Shown one piece after another: positions 31,291 to 43,679 of a stretch of 64,000 nt of DNA. Positions within the stretch are counted from its first letter, which is position 1; each line of letters begins with the position of its first letter. Source of the DNA: Gnetum montanum (taxonomy: Eukaryota > Streptophyta > Gnetopsida > Gnetales > Gnetaceae). The notes under the pieces were generated by a model, which saw only the letters and a program-made list of their open reading frames with translations, was not told where the DNA came from and made no database searches. Position numbers and translations under genes: made by a program. The DNA lies in the NCBI GenBank assembly GCA_015680685.1, contig MNCI01017832.1:1536-65535 (forward strand), read 5' to 3'.

Positions 31291-34200
31291 TACACTCACA
31301 TACCTCTTAGGGTTGATGTGAAATGCTAAACACTAGAACCATTTAGAAATTTTATATAGATCCCCTTGCAAATAGAATCTATGCTCTACAAAGCACAATG
31401 AATACTATAAGAAATGATGTGTAGGTACATGAGTCTTTGAATTAGATCCATACTACTCAATCTCATACTAGGAAAATGAAATGACCAACCCTAAAATCAA
31501 ATCCAAATGCACATGATATCACAAGGAATAATAAATGGATCTAATTAACATGTACTCATGTATGAAATAAATTAATCAAAACCCTAGGAGAGGAATCTAG
31601 AAATGATAATTTAGCTCCACAAAACAATCTTCTAATTCTTACAACTTAGGGAAGAACAAGAATCCCAATCCAATATGTTATATCAAAGCTAACTTGAAAG
31701 ATAGTACATAAGCATGAAATGTATGCTCAATATTACAAGTATACCTCCATAAATTATGTTTTAAAGTAGTTGATCTATGGCCACAAACAATCTTCAATTT
31801 GATATAACGTTCACTAAGCTAATGATTTGACATAATGGGATACAAATCTCTAATATAATGTGGACTTAGAATACCACACATGAATTAGGAAAGATGGGGA
31901 AATGGTAGAAATGATAGCTTGAACTAATAAAATTAACTAAGAATTTATTGTTAAAAATAAAACTAGGCATGAAGACGGCCTACTATAAATGAAATAAAAT
32001 CTAAGCATAGCAATGAAAATAAAATAATGTAAAATATTAAAATATATGAAGCTATGGTGTAGGAAAAAAGGGTTTTGGTTTCCTTCTTAGAAAAATGCTT
32101 TATTATTGAAAAAAGTGTATACCTCCTATGAAAGGCCAAATTACAAGTGTTTGTAGAAAACTGTAAGTGAAATAAAATTGATAATTAAAACATAATTTGT
32201 AGCCAATAAAGAAATTTTGAAGGATGAAACTAAACCTTTGAATCATGAGTAGAAAAATGAAAAATGTTTAAATGTTATTTAGAATCAGTTCAGAGATAAA
32301 ATGAGGCTATTTTAGCTAAGTGTATTGGGATTGATAGTGGAGCTAAAAAAGTTCTAATTTTAGAGAAGTGACATTGATGCTAAATTTTTTTTTAACTTTT
32401 TGATAGTAACATAAGATCTATCCAACTAATTTTGAAGTTAGACTAAGCTTGTAGATTTCTAGGCAAAGTTGTGATGATTGTGGAGCATGCAAGACATGGG
32501 TAGAACATGGATGCTTGTGCTCTTGGTTTATCAAATTCTAAAAAGTGCTCTAGCTCTCAAGAAACTAGCCCCAAAATATGAGTTTTAATTCCATATTTAT
32601 AGGGTTAAGGTTGTCAAATTCAACCTTAAAGTTATGTGAACTTCATTGAGAGTTTCTTTGGAGTTCATTTTAGCAAGTTTGATCACATAGATTGGGAAAT
32701 GCTAGTGTGACTAAGAGTTAGAAAATTCTTTCTAGTTTTTTCCTATTTCTAGTTACAAGCCTCTTGGATTCTATTTGATACCCAAATTTATGCCTAATAA
32801 TGCTATGATAATGCCTAGGAGCTCATGAGTTCAAGGGATGATGTCAAATGTTGATTAAGAAGGTTAAAGATGGCATTGTAAAGGTTCAAGGGTGTTGGAA
32901 CTAATGTTGATGTTAATGCTAGTGTTAACTATGGACTTTGAAAAATTTAACATTTTTTCTAATATTCTTCTAAAGGATTTAGTATGTCCAACATAATATC
33001 TAAATGATCCATGATGATGCTTGTGGAACCTTAAGAAGCTTCTAGACCAATGGAATGCTACTAATTGGTGAACCTGATGGCTTTGTAAGGATGTTGATAC
33101 TAGCATGTTAACATTAACACTAATACTAATGTTAGAGATAGTGTTACCTAAAATAGTTAGATAAATTTTCATCCTACTTCCTAAGAATACCTTAAAATAA
33201 GCTAAAATTAGTTTTTGGTGCATTGAAATTGATGTCGATTACTCACTAGAAAGTTGGAGAAGCCAAGACAAGGGTAAAGAGGCAAGTGAAAAGTATTTTT
33301 AATATAACAAGAATGATTCTAGGGATAGGTACTGACACTAGCATCAATGTTAACATAAACCTTAGCATTAGAAAAATTTTCATCTCTAATTCTTAGGGTG
33401 AACTAACCAAAACAATAAAATTTGATGCCTATGATGTCAATAGTGGTGCATGTGAGCCATTTAAAATTTTGTAGAGTTAAAACAAAGGCTAAAATATAAT
33501 TTCATTATAGATGAAATAAATAGGATAGTCAAGGACTATAGTTTATATTGGAGTACTAGTCCAAGGATGACATTGATACTATATTAACATTAACTCCAAT
33601 ACATAGAAAATGTTTTGTTTTAGAACTTTTCTTAGATCACCAAAAGAATTGCTCATGTGCTAGGTTATGAGCTGGAATGGTTCCTAGAAGTCTCCAAACT
33701 CTAGAAATGTGTCTTATGGAACTATTTTAAAGTCATTTTGATGATTAAACATTGATGAAATAATATCAAAAACATAGTTAGTTTTGATGATTACAAAATT
33801 GAAAAAGAGGATACAACATTGTCCCCTCTTACTAAATAATGATAAAATGCTAAAGAAGTATCCATCAAGAAGAGAATGGATGTTGAAATTTTGCATCTAG
33901 AAGAGAAAAAGTGAGAAGAAAAAATTAGGAGAAGGGAAGAATGTTAGGACATATCCTATATAGTAGTCATAAGAATGATGTTATGCCATAAAAGGGGAAA
34001 TGACTAAATCCTACACATAAGATGACCAAATGGATGTCATTGATGACATTCAGATCCTATTCTACTTAAGCTCTTAATGCACTTACTAAAATAAAATAAT
34101 ATTGCTTAATCTCTATTAATGTGTTAATCAAAGATAGGGATAGAGATAGGAAGGTAAATTAGAGAAATAATGGAGAAATATAAGAGAGTGAAGATGAAAT

Positions 34201-35150
34201 ATAGAGTTGAAAAGAGAAAGCAATAAAGCAAGGAAAAATGGGAAACATTGTCTATACATCAATATGAGTTGCTATGTCACAAAGGTGGAGAATGGCTAGA
34301 TTTCACAATCTAATTACTTTTATTGTTTGATTTTTTCTTGAGGAAATGCATGATCATTTATATAAGGAGAGGGATGAACTTCAAATCAGTAATTATAATA
34401 GTAGTATGATCATGGAGGGAAGAAGATTCCCTAGCAAAATAATGAATACCAAAACCATGAAGGAAACTAGAAATTAAATCACTATGAGGATCATGCATTA
34501 GCTATGAGGGGAGAAAATTATAACCCTATTTTTAACCAACCAACTAGCCCCAAGAATTCATATAGGATATCAAAAACAAGAAATAAAAAATAATCATATG
34601 GACCTATTAAAAAGTAGTGTCCAATGATCTATCCACATGAAGAAAAATGTACATAAAATCGAAGTATTTTTATTTATTTTCAATTTATGGATGGATGTAA
34701 ACTATTTTCCCCCAAAGTCATGTTTATTTTGCATAAATTTCTTTATTTTTACCATTGGGAATGACTTATTAATTTTTCCCATGTATGGCCCCAATTATTT
34801 CCTATAAATTTTAATGCTATACATGAATGAAGTGACTAATTTTGAAGGTAATAAAGTTGACACTTGATTTTCTTTTCAATTTCATGTTTTTTCATATTCC
34901 TTCCTTCTTCCATTTATAAATCTATCACTAGTATCAAATTTTTTTCTTAATTACTAATTCATTATCATAAATCATTAGTGTAATCAAATTATTAGACAAC
35001 CATCATATTAAATGCATTATAAAGATTTCTATAACTTATTTTCTCATATTGCAAAATATTAGACATTTTAGAATTATTACATCTAGAAGATCAAGACTCA
35101 TAACTATATAAGTAAATAATTCAAGAAAAATATTTCAAAAAAATTGGTAT
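31291..35150. other. AT-rich stretch without recognisable genes
   Basis: No long ORF on either strand and no match to the coding parts of the other elements. From about 32880 to 33600 a loose motif of the type ACTAGCATnAATGTTAACA recurs about every 200-240 bp, suggesting an old tandem array, possibly U3 of a family B LTR. Confidence 0.5.
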
Positions 35151-35159
35151 TGGAGATAA

Positions 35160-36141
35160 CCATCATGATGGCCTTTCCTCTTCTTATATCTTGGCTATTG
35201 CTTAATCCTTCATCATCTTTTCCCAGGATGTAGTAGGCACATGACAAATTACATCATTAGCATAGTGCACTATGCCTCCCTTTCTACAAAGTTTTCTAAT
35301 AAGGTATGGAAAATTAAGTACCTTTCTTGCTCTTTCATTTTCTTTAAATCTCTTTTCTATCTTTCAATAGATAAGATATAGAAGGTTGATAGGAAATTTG
35401 TTGCTTAGAGCAGTGCATGCATGGGCAGAGAAGGCTATGACTTTGCTTGGCCTCACCATGGGGTTTAGGTGATAGGATATGATTTTGAAGTAGGCATGGC
35501 CTACCTTTGTGAGTGCACCATACTCCTTATGGTCCATCCAATAGTAGCATTGTGCCCATTCTTTCTTGGCTTCCAGGTCCATCTTGATTGATATTTTAGC
35601 TAATGTTGCCCATGTATTGGGCAAATCAAGGGCCTCTATAATGACCTCAACAAATTAGGAGATGGTGATATCCTTGATTCTAATTGATGCATCTTCCTAT
35701 AAGTTGTTCCATAATAGATAGGTCTCCCTCAAGTACCATTATTTACTATAGTAGTAAATAGGCCAAATAGGAGACCTTTGTAGTCGAGTGTAGACTTCCT
35801 CAAATGCCAAATCTAAGAAGCCTCCAAAGTTTAGTTCTTGGACAACCTAACTCTAAACCACCTTGGTCTAAATCTTCTCTAGGCAAGCCTCCATTAATGT
35901 GACCTCAAGGTTAAGTCTTGGACTTGGAGCCTCATCCTACCTAGATTGACTAATTTTCATAGTCAAAATCTATTGAACAAATTCCACTTTAGGCTTCCCC
36001 CAAAGAGGTCCCAATATAGATGTTGCTTTAGCCTCTTATTCCTAGGATTTTTTTGGTTGTTTTTCATTCCTTCCTCCTCATGGCATCTCCTTCTTTGATT
36101 TGGAAGGTCTTCTTGCTAGTTTTCCACTCTTTGTTGTCATC
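35160..36141 (-). pseudogene. Antisense pseudogene with plant-transposon-protein-like domain
   Basis: From ATG at 36141 the minus strand stays in one frame for about 325 codons with about 14 in-frame stops and no frameshift. The N-terminus is Lys/Arg-rich (MTTKSGKLARRPSKSKKEM), the middle acidic, and the C-terminal half (open stretch 35624-35364) carries KKEWAQCYYWMD, then RPSKVIAFSAHACTALSNKF and FPYLIRKLCRKGGI. That block order resembles the domain annotated as putative plant transposon protein, seen in extra ORFs of plant retrotransposons; this is from memory of the family pattern, not a search. A TATAAATA lies on the same strand at about 36580-36573. It could be the antisense extra ORF of a Tat-like element. 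Confidence 0.55.
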
Positions 36142-38299
36142 TACACTCACAAAGATAACCCTAGATTAGCATTTTAGTTTATAATACTTAGTCCTTTTGG
36201 TACTCTTCTCATTATATCTGATTATACTTAGGTTTTTTTATGGTCATGGTGGATTTATTATTTTATTAATTGGCTACTAGAGTTTGTTTGTGATCTTTAA
36301 CCCTATCTAGGATAAATACTTTAATATTATTTTAATGGTTAAATCTTGGGAAGTTAGGAAAATTCTAAAACATTTTCTAGCATAAACCCAAGGTTTTGTG
36401 ACCTCCATGATCTAAATCATAGCTTCAATAGCTCAAGGATTAAAGAATGAGGTAAAATAGGTGAGCGATTTACACGTTAAAGCTCTTAGAAGGTATTAGG
36501 ATTCTAAAAATTGAAAAAACTCCTACCTTGTTTGAAGGAAAATGATTGAAAAATGGGTAAGTGTCACACATATTTATAGTCCTTTTATGATGCGTCAAAA
36601 AGGATGCATCAATGCATTGAGTTGTGTTGATGGGGATGCATCAATGTAGCTCTTTGAAGTTATTTTTCACAACTGAAAAACTAAGTAGTTTGGAAGAATT
36701 TAAGGATGAAACAAGATCCCAAAGGATGCCAAAAAGCCTAGAAGGATAGCAACACATGGAAGAGTGTATGAGATTTGCTAGAAAGAGGAGATGTGGATGG
36801 AAAAAATGTCAAGGTAGTACAAAATTGAATGTTTATGTAGTGAAATGATGGGATTGATTGCAAAATGAAAAAGGGGTAGGAAGTTTAACTAAATAATACA
36901 AAGGGGTATGCAAGTTAGTTCTTTCCAAAGTAGGCTTATGCCAGTAATATGCTTGCATGCCCTCATTCCAAGGAGTCCACAGGCACCAAGGATGACTAAT
37001 GATCATAGATAGTTAAAAACTGAATCCACTCTAAAGATCATTAAAGGATTATGACATACCATACTAGACACATTAATTTAAATGTGGATGACAAGAGTAG
37101 AGGGATGGAAGAGAGAGAGAATGGTAATGTAGTCTCATATCCCAATTATATGAAGTCTTTGTGAAGTGTGTGATTAAAATGACTAGATACTATCCCATCC
37201 TTAGTTGGAACCAATTCCATCCTTATTCAATGACTTTTAATTACCATATTTTGACCATTTAACCAACAAGAGTCCATGACCACTCCCAATGATCAACCAC
37301 CACTCCAAGTAGAGATGAAAAGAGATGTAAGAAGATAGAAATGGCCTTAGTTAGAGGGGTGCCTTCAAGCATGGGTAACATGTCTTTCTAGCTTGATAAC
37401 CATTACTTGTAGTCCATTACTATCTCTAAGGTATGTACTTTGAACTCAAATGTGTTTTTTTATTTTTGTTATCTTTTTCATGTGAACCATACAATGCAAA
37501 TGCATGCTTCCTATTATTAATCAATAGTAGGAGTAGTGAGAGACTAATGAAAATAGCCATAAAATTCAAGAAGGATGTTAGGTAAAAAAGGTAAAAAATC
37601 CCCTTAAAGTCAAATCTTGTGCATTCCACATGGTCCCTTCCAAGTCTATTAAGTATCTAGATCATTGATTCTTTTAAGTTATAATTAGAAAAGGACCTCA
37701 TGTTTTTTAGATAAGAAAATCCCATAGAATTTAGTGGAATGAGTGGATGATGTGGACTCACTATCTGATAGCATAAAAAATGTAATTCTCCATTAATCTA
37801 TGTCATAATTTTAAGATGAAATGTAGTTATCAAACAATCAATCCAAATATGAAATACAATATGAACTAAACTTCCAGTAGTAGAAGCAAATTGTGAGGAA
37901 AGCATAAGATTCCTGATGAACAAAAAATAAGAAAACAACATGTAAAGGAAGTTAATCAAAGTGAAATATATAAGATAAAGTGCAAAATATTCAATAAAAT
38001 TGAAAAACATAGAAATAATGATGTAAAACAAAAATTTTTAAAATATAGTAGCCATTATAGAATCTTAACATGGATGGCCATCTTTCCCACAATTGAGTTG
38101 GAAGGAGGAGATCCAAAAGATAGAACATGCTCATACATTAGTTGGGATATCTATGTTACTAGTTAATTTTGATTCAAGGAAAGGTTTCACTTATTGAAGG
38201 TTGACTAGGAAATGCTTATCTAGGATAGAAGGATGGTAAATCATCATGGCCCTAGAGGGGAAAGTTGCATGAATAATATAACTTCCTTTCCATAGTATC

Positions 38300-39300
38300 T
38301 GAAATTTTGTATGTTATGGTACGTGCATGGGATTCCAATGAAGAACCTTATCACCTAGTTGGAATTTTATTTTTCTTATCTTTAAGACATGATTTTATTT
38401 GGTTTGTGCCTTGTGCACTTCATTCATGGATAGGGCTACTAATCGATTTTCATCTAGTACATTCAATGTCATTAATTGTTCTTTTAGATCAAGGTCATGT
38501 TCATAAGTCATTAAAGCTATATAGATCTTTGCTTGGATTGGAAGAGTTGGTATATTTCTATACACTAACTCATAAGGGCAATAACTAATAGGAAGTTTCC
38601 AAGTTGACCGATAAGCCCAAAGAGCATCATTAAGTTTTATGTTCTAATATTTTCTATATTTACTAATAGTGCATGTTATTATCCTAGTTATCTTCCTATC
38701 TATGACTTCTACTTGATCCTTAGCTTGATGATGGTATGAAGTTGTTAGTTTGTGTTTCAACCCCAAGCATTGCATTAATTTCCAAAAATTTTCACCTATA
38801 AAATATGTTCCATTGTCAAAAATAAGTTCTCTTGGCACACCAAACCTACTTACAACATTCTATTGTAGAAATTATGTCATTGTAGAAGATGAATAGTCAC
38901 TAGCAACATTAACATCAGCCCATTTGGCATAGTAATCAACTACTAAAATGATGTACATATTTCATTTGGAGATGAGGTTAATGAACTCCATGAAACTAAT
39001 GTCCCAAAGATCGAAGGCTCTAATGGTTGAATCCACTATTGGGATCCTTCCATCCATATAGTCATCCATCCATCTCATTGGAAACATTTACACAAATGGA
39101 AGAACTAATGAGCATCCCTAAAGATGGTTCACTTGTAATATCTTGCCATGAGGAATTTAATGGTTGTCCTTCTACTAGTGTAATGGTCCTTACATGAGCC
39201 TTCATGAGCATCTTGGAGGATTTAAAGTTGATAATTATTGAGGATGCATCATCATACCAAGCCATTGATGAAAACCCTGTAAAGGTTGCCCATGATTTCT
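38300..39300 (-). pseudogene. Integrase of E6
   Basis: Open stretch 38838-38644 has PRELIFDNGTYFIGENFWKLM (second Asp) and SYHHQAKDQVEVIDRKITRI (third residue Glu kept). Further left YPYELVYRNIPTLPI and LDENRLVALSMNEVHKAQ mark the C-terminal side (38590-38370). The N-terminal part (39265-39062) retains only fragments. Confidence 0.75.
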
Positions 39301-39399
39301 ATGTAGTGTTTGGCCTGGTGAAGAAATCATTGTTTCTTCCTAGTATCCCATTCTTATGGCATCTCTTGAGTGAGTAGATAGGAGAGGAAGTCCTTGTAC

Positions 39400-40800
39400 T
39401 AATCAATACCTTTGGAACATTGTATTTTCAGAGTTTTTGTAAAGAGAAGTTTATTTTGAAATTGGTCAAATAAAATCCCCTCATCTTATTTTTGGTTCTA
39501 TCATAGCCAAGACAAGTGGTCAGCAACCATGTTCTTAATTCCATTTCTATCCACTATAGTAAGATCAAACTTCAATAGGATTATTAGTCATTGTATGACA
39601 TGGGGACTCATCATTGGTTTATTCATGAAGAACTAGATAGCATTTTGGTTGATGTGTATAAAAACTTAATATCCAAGCACATAGTGCCTAAATTTTTGTA
39701 AAGCATCCACCACTACCATGACCTCTTTCTTCATCATTTAATTGCACACCCAAAATGCTTCAACTTGTACAGTGGATGTAGTAAGGATTTTTTTGATCAT
39801 ATAATTATGTAAGCACAACCCTTAAAGATAGTTAGATGCATTACTCATAATGTGAAATTGTCTAGATTAGGCAAGAGCATGTAGAATTGGAGTTTCCATG
39901 AGTTTCTTCTTTAACTATTGGAATGCATTCTCACATTCTTTAGTTGTGAATCCTTCTTTGTTAGCTCCACCAATAGTTTAGCAATTTTTGAGAAGTTTTC
40001 AATGAAGCACCTATAATAACCAGTGTGACCAAAAAATGACCTTACATCTTTGACCAATTTGGATTACCTGGTGATTCCTTGGATGACCTATACTTTTTTT
40101 GGGTCCACCTTGATCCCTTTACTTGAAATTATGTGTCCCAACATGGTGTCTTCTTGGATCATTAGGTGGATTTTCTACCATTTGATATTTAAGTTAGTCT
40201 CTACACATCTTTGAAGAACCTACTCAATATGGTCCAAGGCTTACTTGAATGTAGCACCATAGGTAGATAAGTCCTCCATGAAGACTTCTACCTCACTAAT
40301 GATTTACTACTAAAAGATGCTAAGAACAAAGCATTGGAATATTGTAAGAGTATTGCATAGGCCAAATGGCATCTTTCTATATGCAAAAGACTTCTAGAAA
40401 CTTATGAATATAGTTTTGACCTAGTTTTTTAGTGTAATTTGGATTTGGTTATTGCCACTATAGCCATTTAGAAAGTTGTAATAGCAATTCCCTACTATGG
40501 TATCTAACACTTGATCAACAAATAGCAATAGAATGTGATACTTGAAGGTTTCCATGTTCAATAGCCAAAAGTCTATATTCTATCCAATCTCTTCGTTTCA
40601 TGCATAAAATAATGAGTGGGCTAACCCATTCACTATTCTCAATTATATAGATGAGCCTAGCCTTGAGGAGTTTTTCAACCTTATATTTAATAACTTATTT
40701 CAATTTGGGGTTCAATATTCATTATAGTTGCCCCTTTGGCTTGATGGATGAGTCTGTATAGATGCAATGTTGGCATATCTATGGGTTAGTTCTTGTAAGT
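39400..40800 (-). pseudogene. RT and RNase H of E6
   Basis: The catalytic box, complement of about 40300-40265, reads VFMEDLSTYGATFK: the first Asp of FMDD is Glu. The LGH...YYRCFIEN-FSK block lies near 40030-39975 and the FRHYVLGY-like RNase H block near 39700-39650. Many stops and frameshifts. Confidence 0.7.
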
Positions 40801-41239
40801 GCATGATATGAATAGGCAAAGGCTATCGATTGCTTTTTTATCATCTATAATAGCTTTTATTTGTATTCTAGGATAATATTTTCATTAATGATTACTGGCT
40901 TGCAATTGATGAGGAAAGCATATTCCATAGTTGTCAATAAAGCCTTTAATTCAAGGGACTTTGGTTTAAATTGATTAGGGATTTCCAACTCTTTCCAATC
41001 CATGTCACTTCATGTGTGGAAGAGTTTACAATGAAGGTGATCCATTTCATCCATGTTTTCAACATAGACACTAGTGAGGCTCTCTGATGGTTCCATGCAC
41101 ATTGTGGATTTAGCTTGGTGATTTATTATTAGCCCCTGGGTACCCCCTTATTTTGTAGCTATTGCATACAAGCACCTTTGAATAATCACTAATTTAGCAC
41201 ACTAATTACATGCTTAGAATGATGTATCTTTGATCATCC

Positions 41240-41940
41240 ATAGTTTTTCCATGAAATGGTATCCTATGCCACTGTATGTGATGCACGGAACTATCTTCTT
41301 CTCCATTTTGATAAATTCATTTTCATTGTATATTTCCAAGAAAGGGTTTCAAATCCCCATTCTAGCATTAATAGAACTCAAACCATCTCCTTCCCATGAT
41401 GATAGGAAAATACCCCTTAGAATTTTTCATATGGATTATAAGGAAATAAATAGGATAAGACCATCTATAGATGTTGATCATAATGTCCTCCACTAGCATC
41501 AAAGAGATTATGATGGATTGGTCTACTAGCTCAAGTTTGATGTTGCTATTCTTCATAGGAGGTAGATTCCAAGTCTTATACATTTTTTTTTGAGATTAAG
41601 TTTATCCTAGAACTTGAGTTAAATATATCCTTGCATGGTTCATTCCCTATAATTTGCAAATAAATGAGAGGACTCCTAGGATTTGATTATTTCATGGGAA
41701 GGTGACTAGCCTTAATCTAATTAGTAACTGCATGGATCAACATATCAATGTAGATGTTGAATGTCTTTTGGTTTGAAGGAAGCTTGATGATAGTATCAAA
41801 GGTAAAGATGGTAGGGTTAATAGCCATACCTTCTTGTGAGGATTTCATGGGATTGTTGATTCTAAAGAATGATCTCTTATGATTCTTTGATTCAAAACTA
41901 CTCAAATGAATGTCTAAGTGTATATTTACTAGCCTCATGG
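41240..41940 (-). pseudogene. Protease region of E6
   Basis: Open stretch 41583-41368 includes NSNIKLELVDQSIIISLMLVEDI and KGYFPIIMGRRW, collinear with E1. The active-site DSG segment just upstream is degraded. Confidence 0.7.
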
Positions 41941-42390
41941 TGTTTCTTTATTGTGGTTGTGGTAGAATTCCACCCTACATGGATGGAGCAAATGGCAAGA
42001 ATATAGTTGGTTATGATGTAGGAGTTAACAGATGATGTGGAGGATGAAAAGGAAAAGGTGACTTTCCCCTTAGAGAAGGTGCTTTCTAGTATTCTAGAGG
42101 GTAGTAATGGTAAGGAAAGGAATTATGGCTAGAGGAATCATGCAAGGACATAAGTTGTTAAAAATAATATCCATAAGGATTTGGCTATTTGTATGGATAC
42201 TACTTCCATGGTGGTGGCATCTCCCATGACTATGAGTATTTCCTCTATTGATACTACTCCTAAGGTTAAGGAGGTGCTCAACTTGGATAATACGTTGACT
42301 GGTAGAACTACAACCTATAGTTGCCTTAAGGGTAATGCAATTATCTAGGTGCTTTCCTCTTTGCAAACTTGAGATATAATGCATACAACC

Positions 42391-42567
42391 TAGACTCTTG
42401 CAGATGTGACAACAATAGGTAATGTCCCTTGGGATGTTCATATTGGTAAATCTCATAGTCATCATTGTCTATTTTAGAACCTGTAATCTCTTCAACCACT
42501 ACAACCTTACCCTTATTTTGGTAGTAATCCTACTTTATGTTCTTCTTCTTCTTTCTTTCTTAACCAC
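42391..42567. repeat. Left arm of 177-bp perfect inverted repeat
   Basis: Exactly the reverse complement of 42769-42945. The arm ends at an N (42568). Read as E6 gag on the minus strand. Confidence 0.9.
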
Positions 42568-42768
42568 NGTCCATTTGCAAAAGGGAGCTATGTTTCTATG
42601 AATCAAATGGGAAGGAACCACTTGATGAAGTGATGTAAAGAAATTCCTTGTTGATATAGAAATTTTTCACTAAAATATTAGTTAAGGTAGATAAAATGTG
42701 GAATTCCTTGGATGAGAAGTTTCAAATAACTCTAAAAATCATAGGGGAATGAAAGAACCAAAGGAGTA

Positions 42769-42945
42769 GTGGTTAAGAAAGAAAGAAGAAGAAGAACATA
42801 AAGTAGGATTACTACCAAAATAAGGGTAAGGTTGTAGTGGTTGAAGAGATTACAGGTTCTAAAATAGACAATGATGACTATGAGATTTACCAATATGAAC
42901 ATCCCAAGGGACATTACCTATTGTTGTCACATCTGCAAGAGTCTA
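42769..42945. repeat. Right arm of 177-bp perfect inverted repeat
   Basis: Exact reverse complement of 42391-42567 and ends at an N (42946). Two copies of an otherwise heavily decayed gag with no difference point to the same DNA being placed twice in the assembly. Confidence 0.9.
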
Positions 42946-43679
42946 NAAAGGACTCATGACTTTCTTGTTTCCATCCTTGGATCTACCTCCATAAGTTGGA
43001 CACTCTGGAGTACATTTGATACTTATTATTAAAGAGTTCTAACATAGTACTTCATTGATGAATAGATTTTGGTTTTAAGAACTGGTATGATCTTTCTACT
43101 TCCTTAATTAGTATCTATGGGAATAATTTCATCTTTTTCCATTCATTCTCTCTATGTTGCAAGGAACAAGCATTAGGAAAGACTTGGAGATAATTTTGTG
43201 GGTCCAAGCTATATCCCTCTTCAAAACTGGTGATATTGTTCATATCAAGTCTCTTGAAATGTTAAGCATATTTGAGGTAGCTAGTAGAGGCTTATTATGG
43301 TCATGATGATCATGGTGACCTAGTTTATTCCCATGATGTCTAGAATGAGTTTTGATATTGCTTTGGTCCCTATGATGCTTCTATCTTTATCTTGATTATT
43401 TGAAGTTCTTATCTTGATCATTTTGATGCGATCAATAATCATTTCTATCTTTTCAATCATCTCCATCCTAGTTTTAACTATTTCTTCTTTGTCTTAGATT
43501 TTCTTCCCTCCGAAAAAGTTTGAGAAAAAGGAGGAAGATGATGATGAGAGTGAAAAAGAAGGAGAACTAGAAGAATAATGCTAGCTAGTTTCTCTCCTTT
43601 GGTCCCTATCTCGATCTATGTGTTTTTCTTTATCCTTTCTCTAATCATATTCTTGTCCTTGAATGAGTGACTACAGTTG

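Larger units (their letters stand above)
42000..43620 (-). pseudogene. Gag of E6, disturbed by a misoriented segment
   Basis: Right part (43620-42947) carries the linker and the capsid-core start (YSRVSNLR-like sequence near 43010-42990). Left part (42567-42000) carries the C-terminal region with DDYEIYQYEHPKGHY, a knuckle that has lost its Cys. Between the Ns at 42568 and 42946 the sequence is in the opposite orientation and reads gag on the plus strand. Confidence 0.65.

Noticed and set aside
31114-31329. 71-codon ORF after E4
   Set aside because: No domain; it overlaps U5-like LTR sequence shared with 16660-16810.
35160-36141. Use of an alternative genetic code because stops occur without frameshifts
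   Set aside because: All three stop codons occur, and the transitions fit ordinary deamination decay in a nuclear repeat.
42391-42945. Large cruciform or hairpin element
   Set aside because: Perfect identity in decayed DNA and Ns at both arm ends favour a scaffold artefact.
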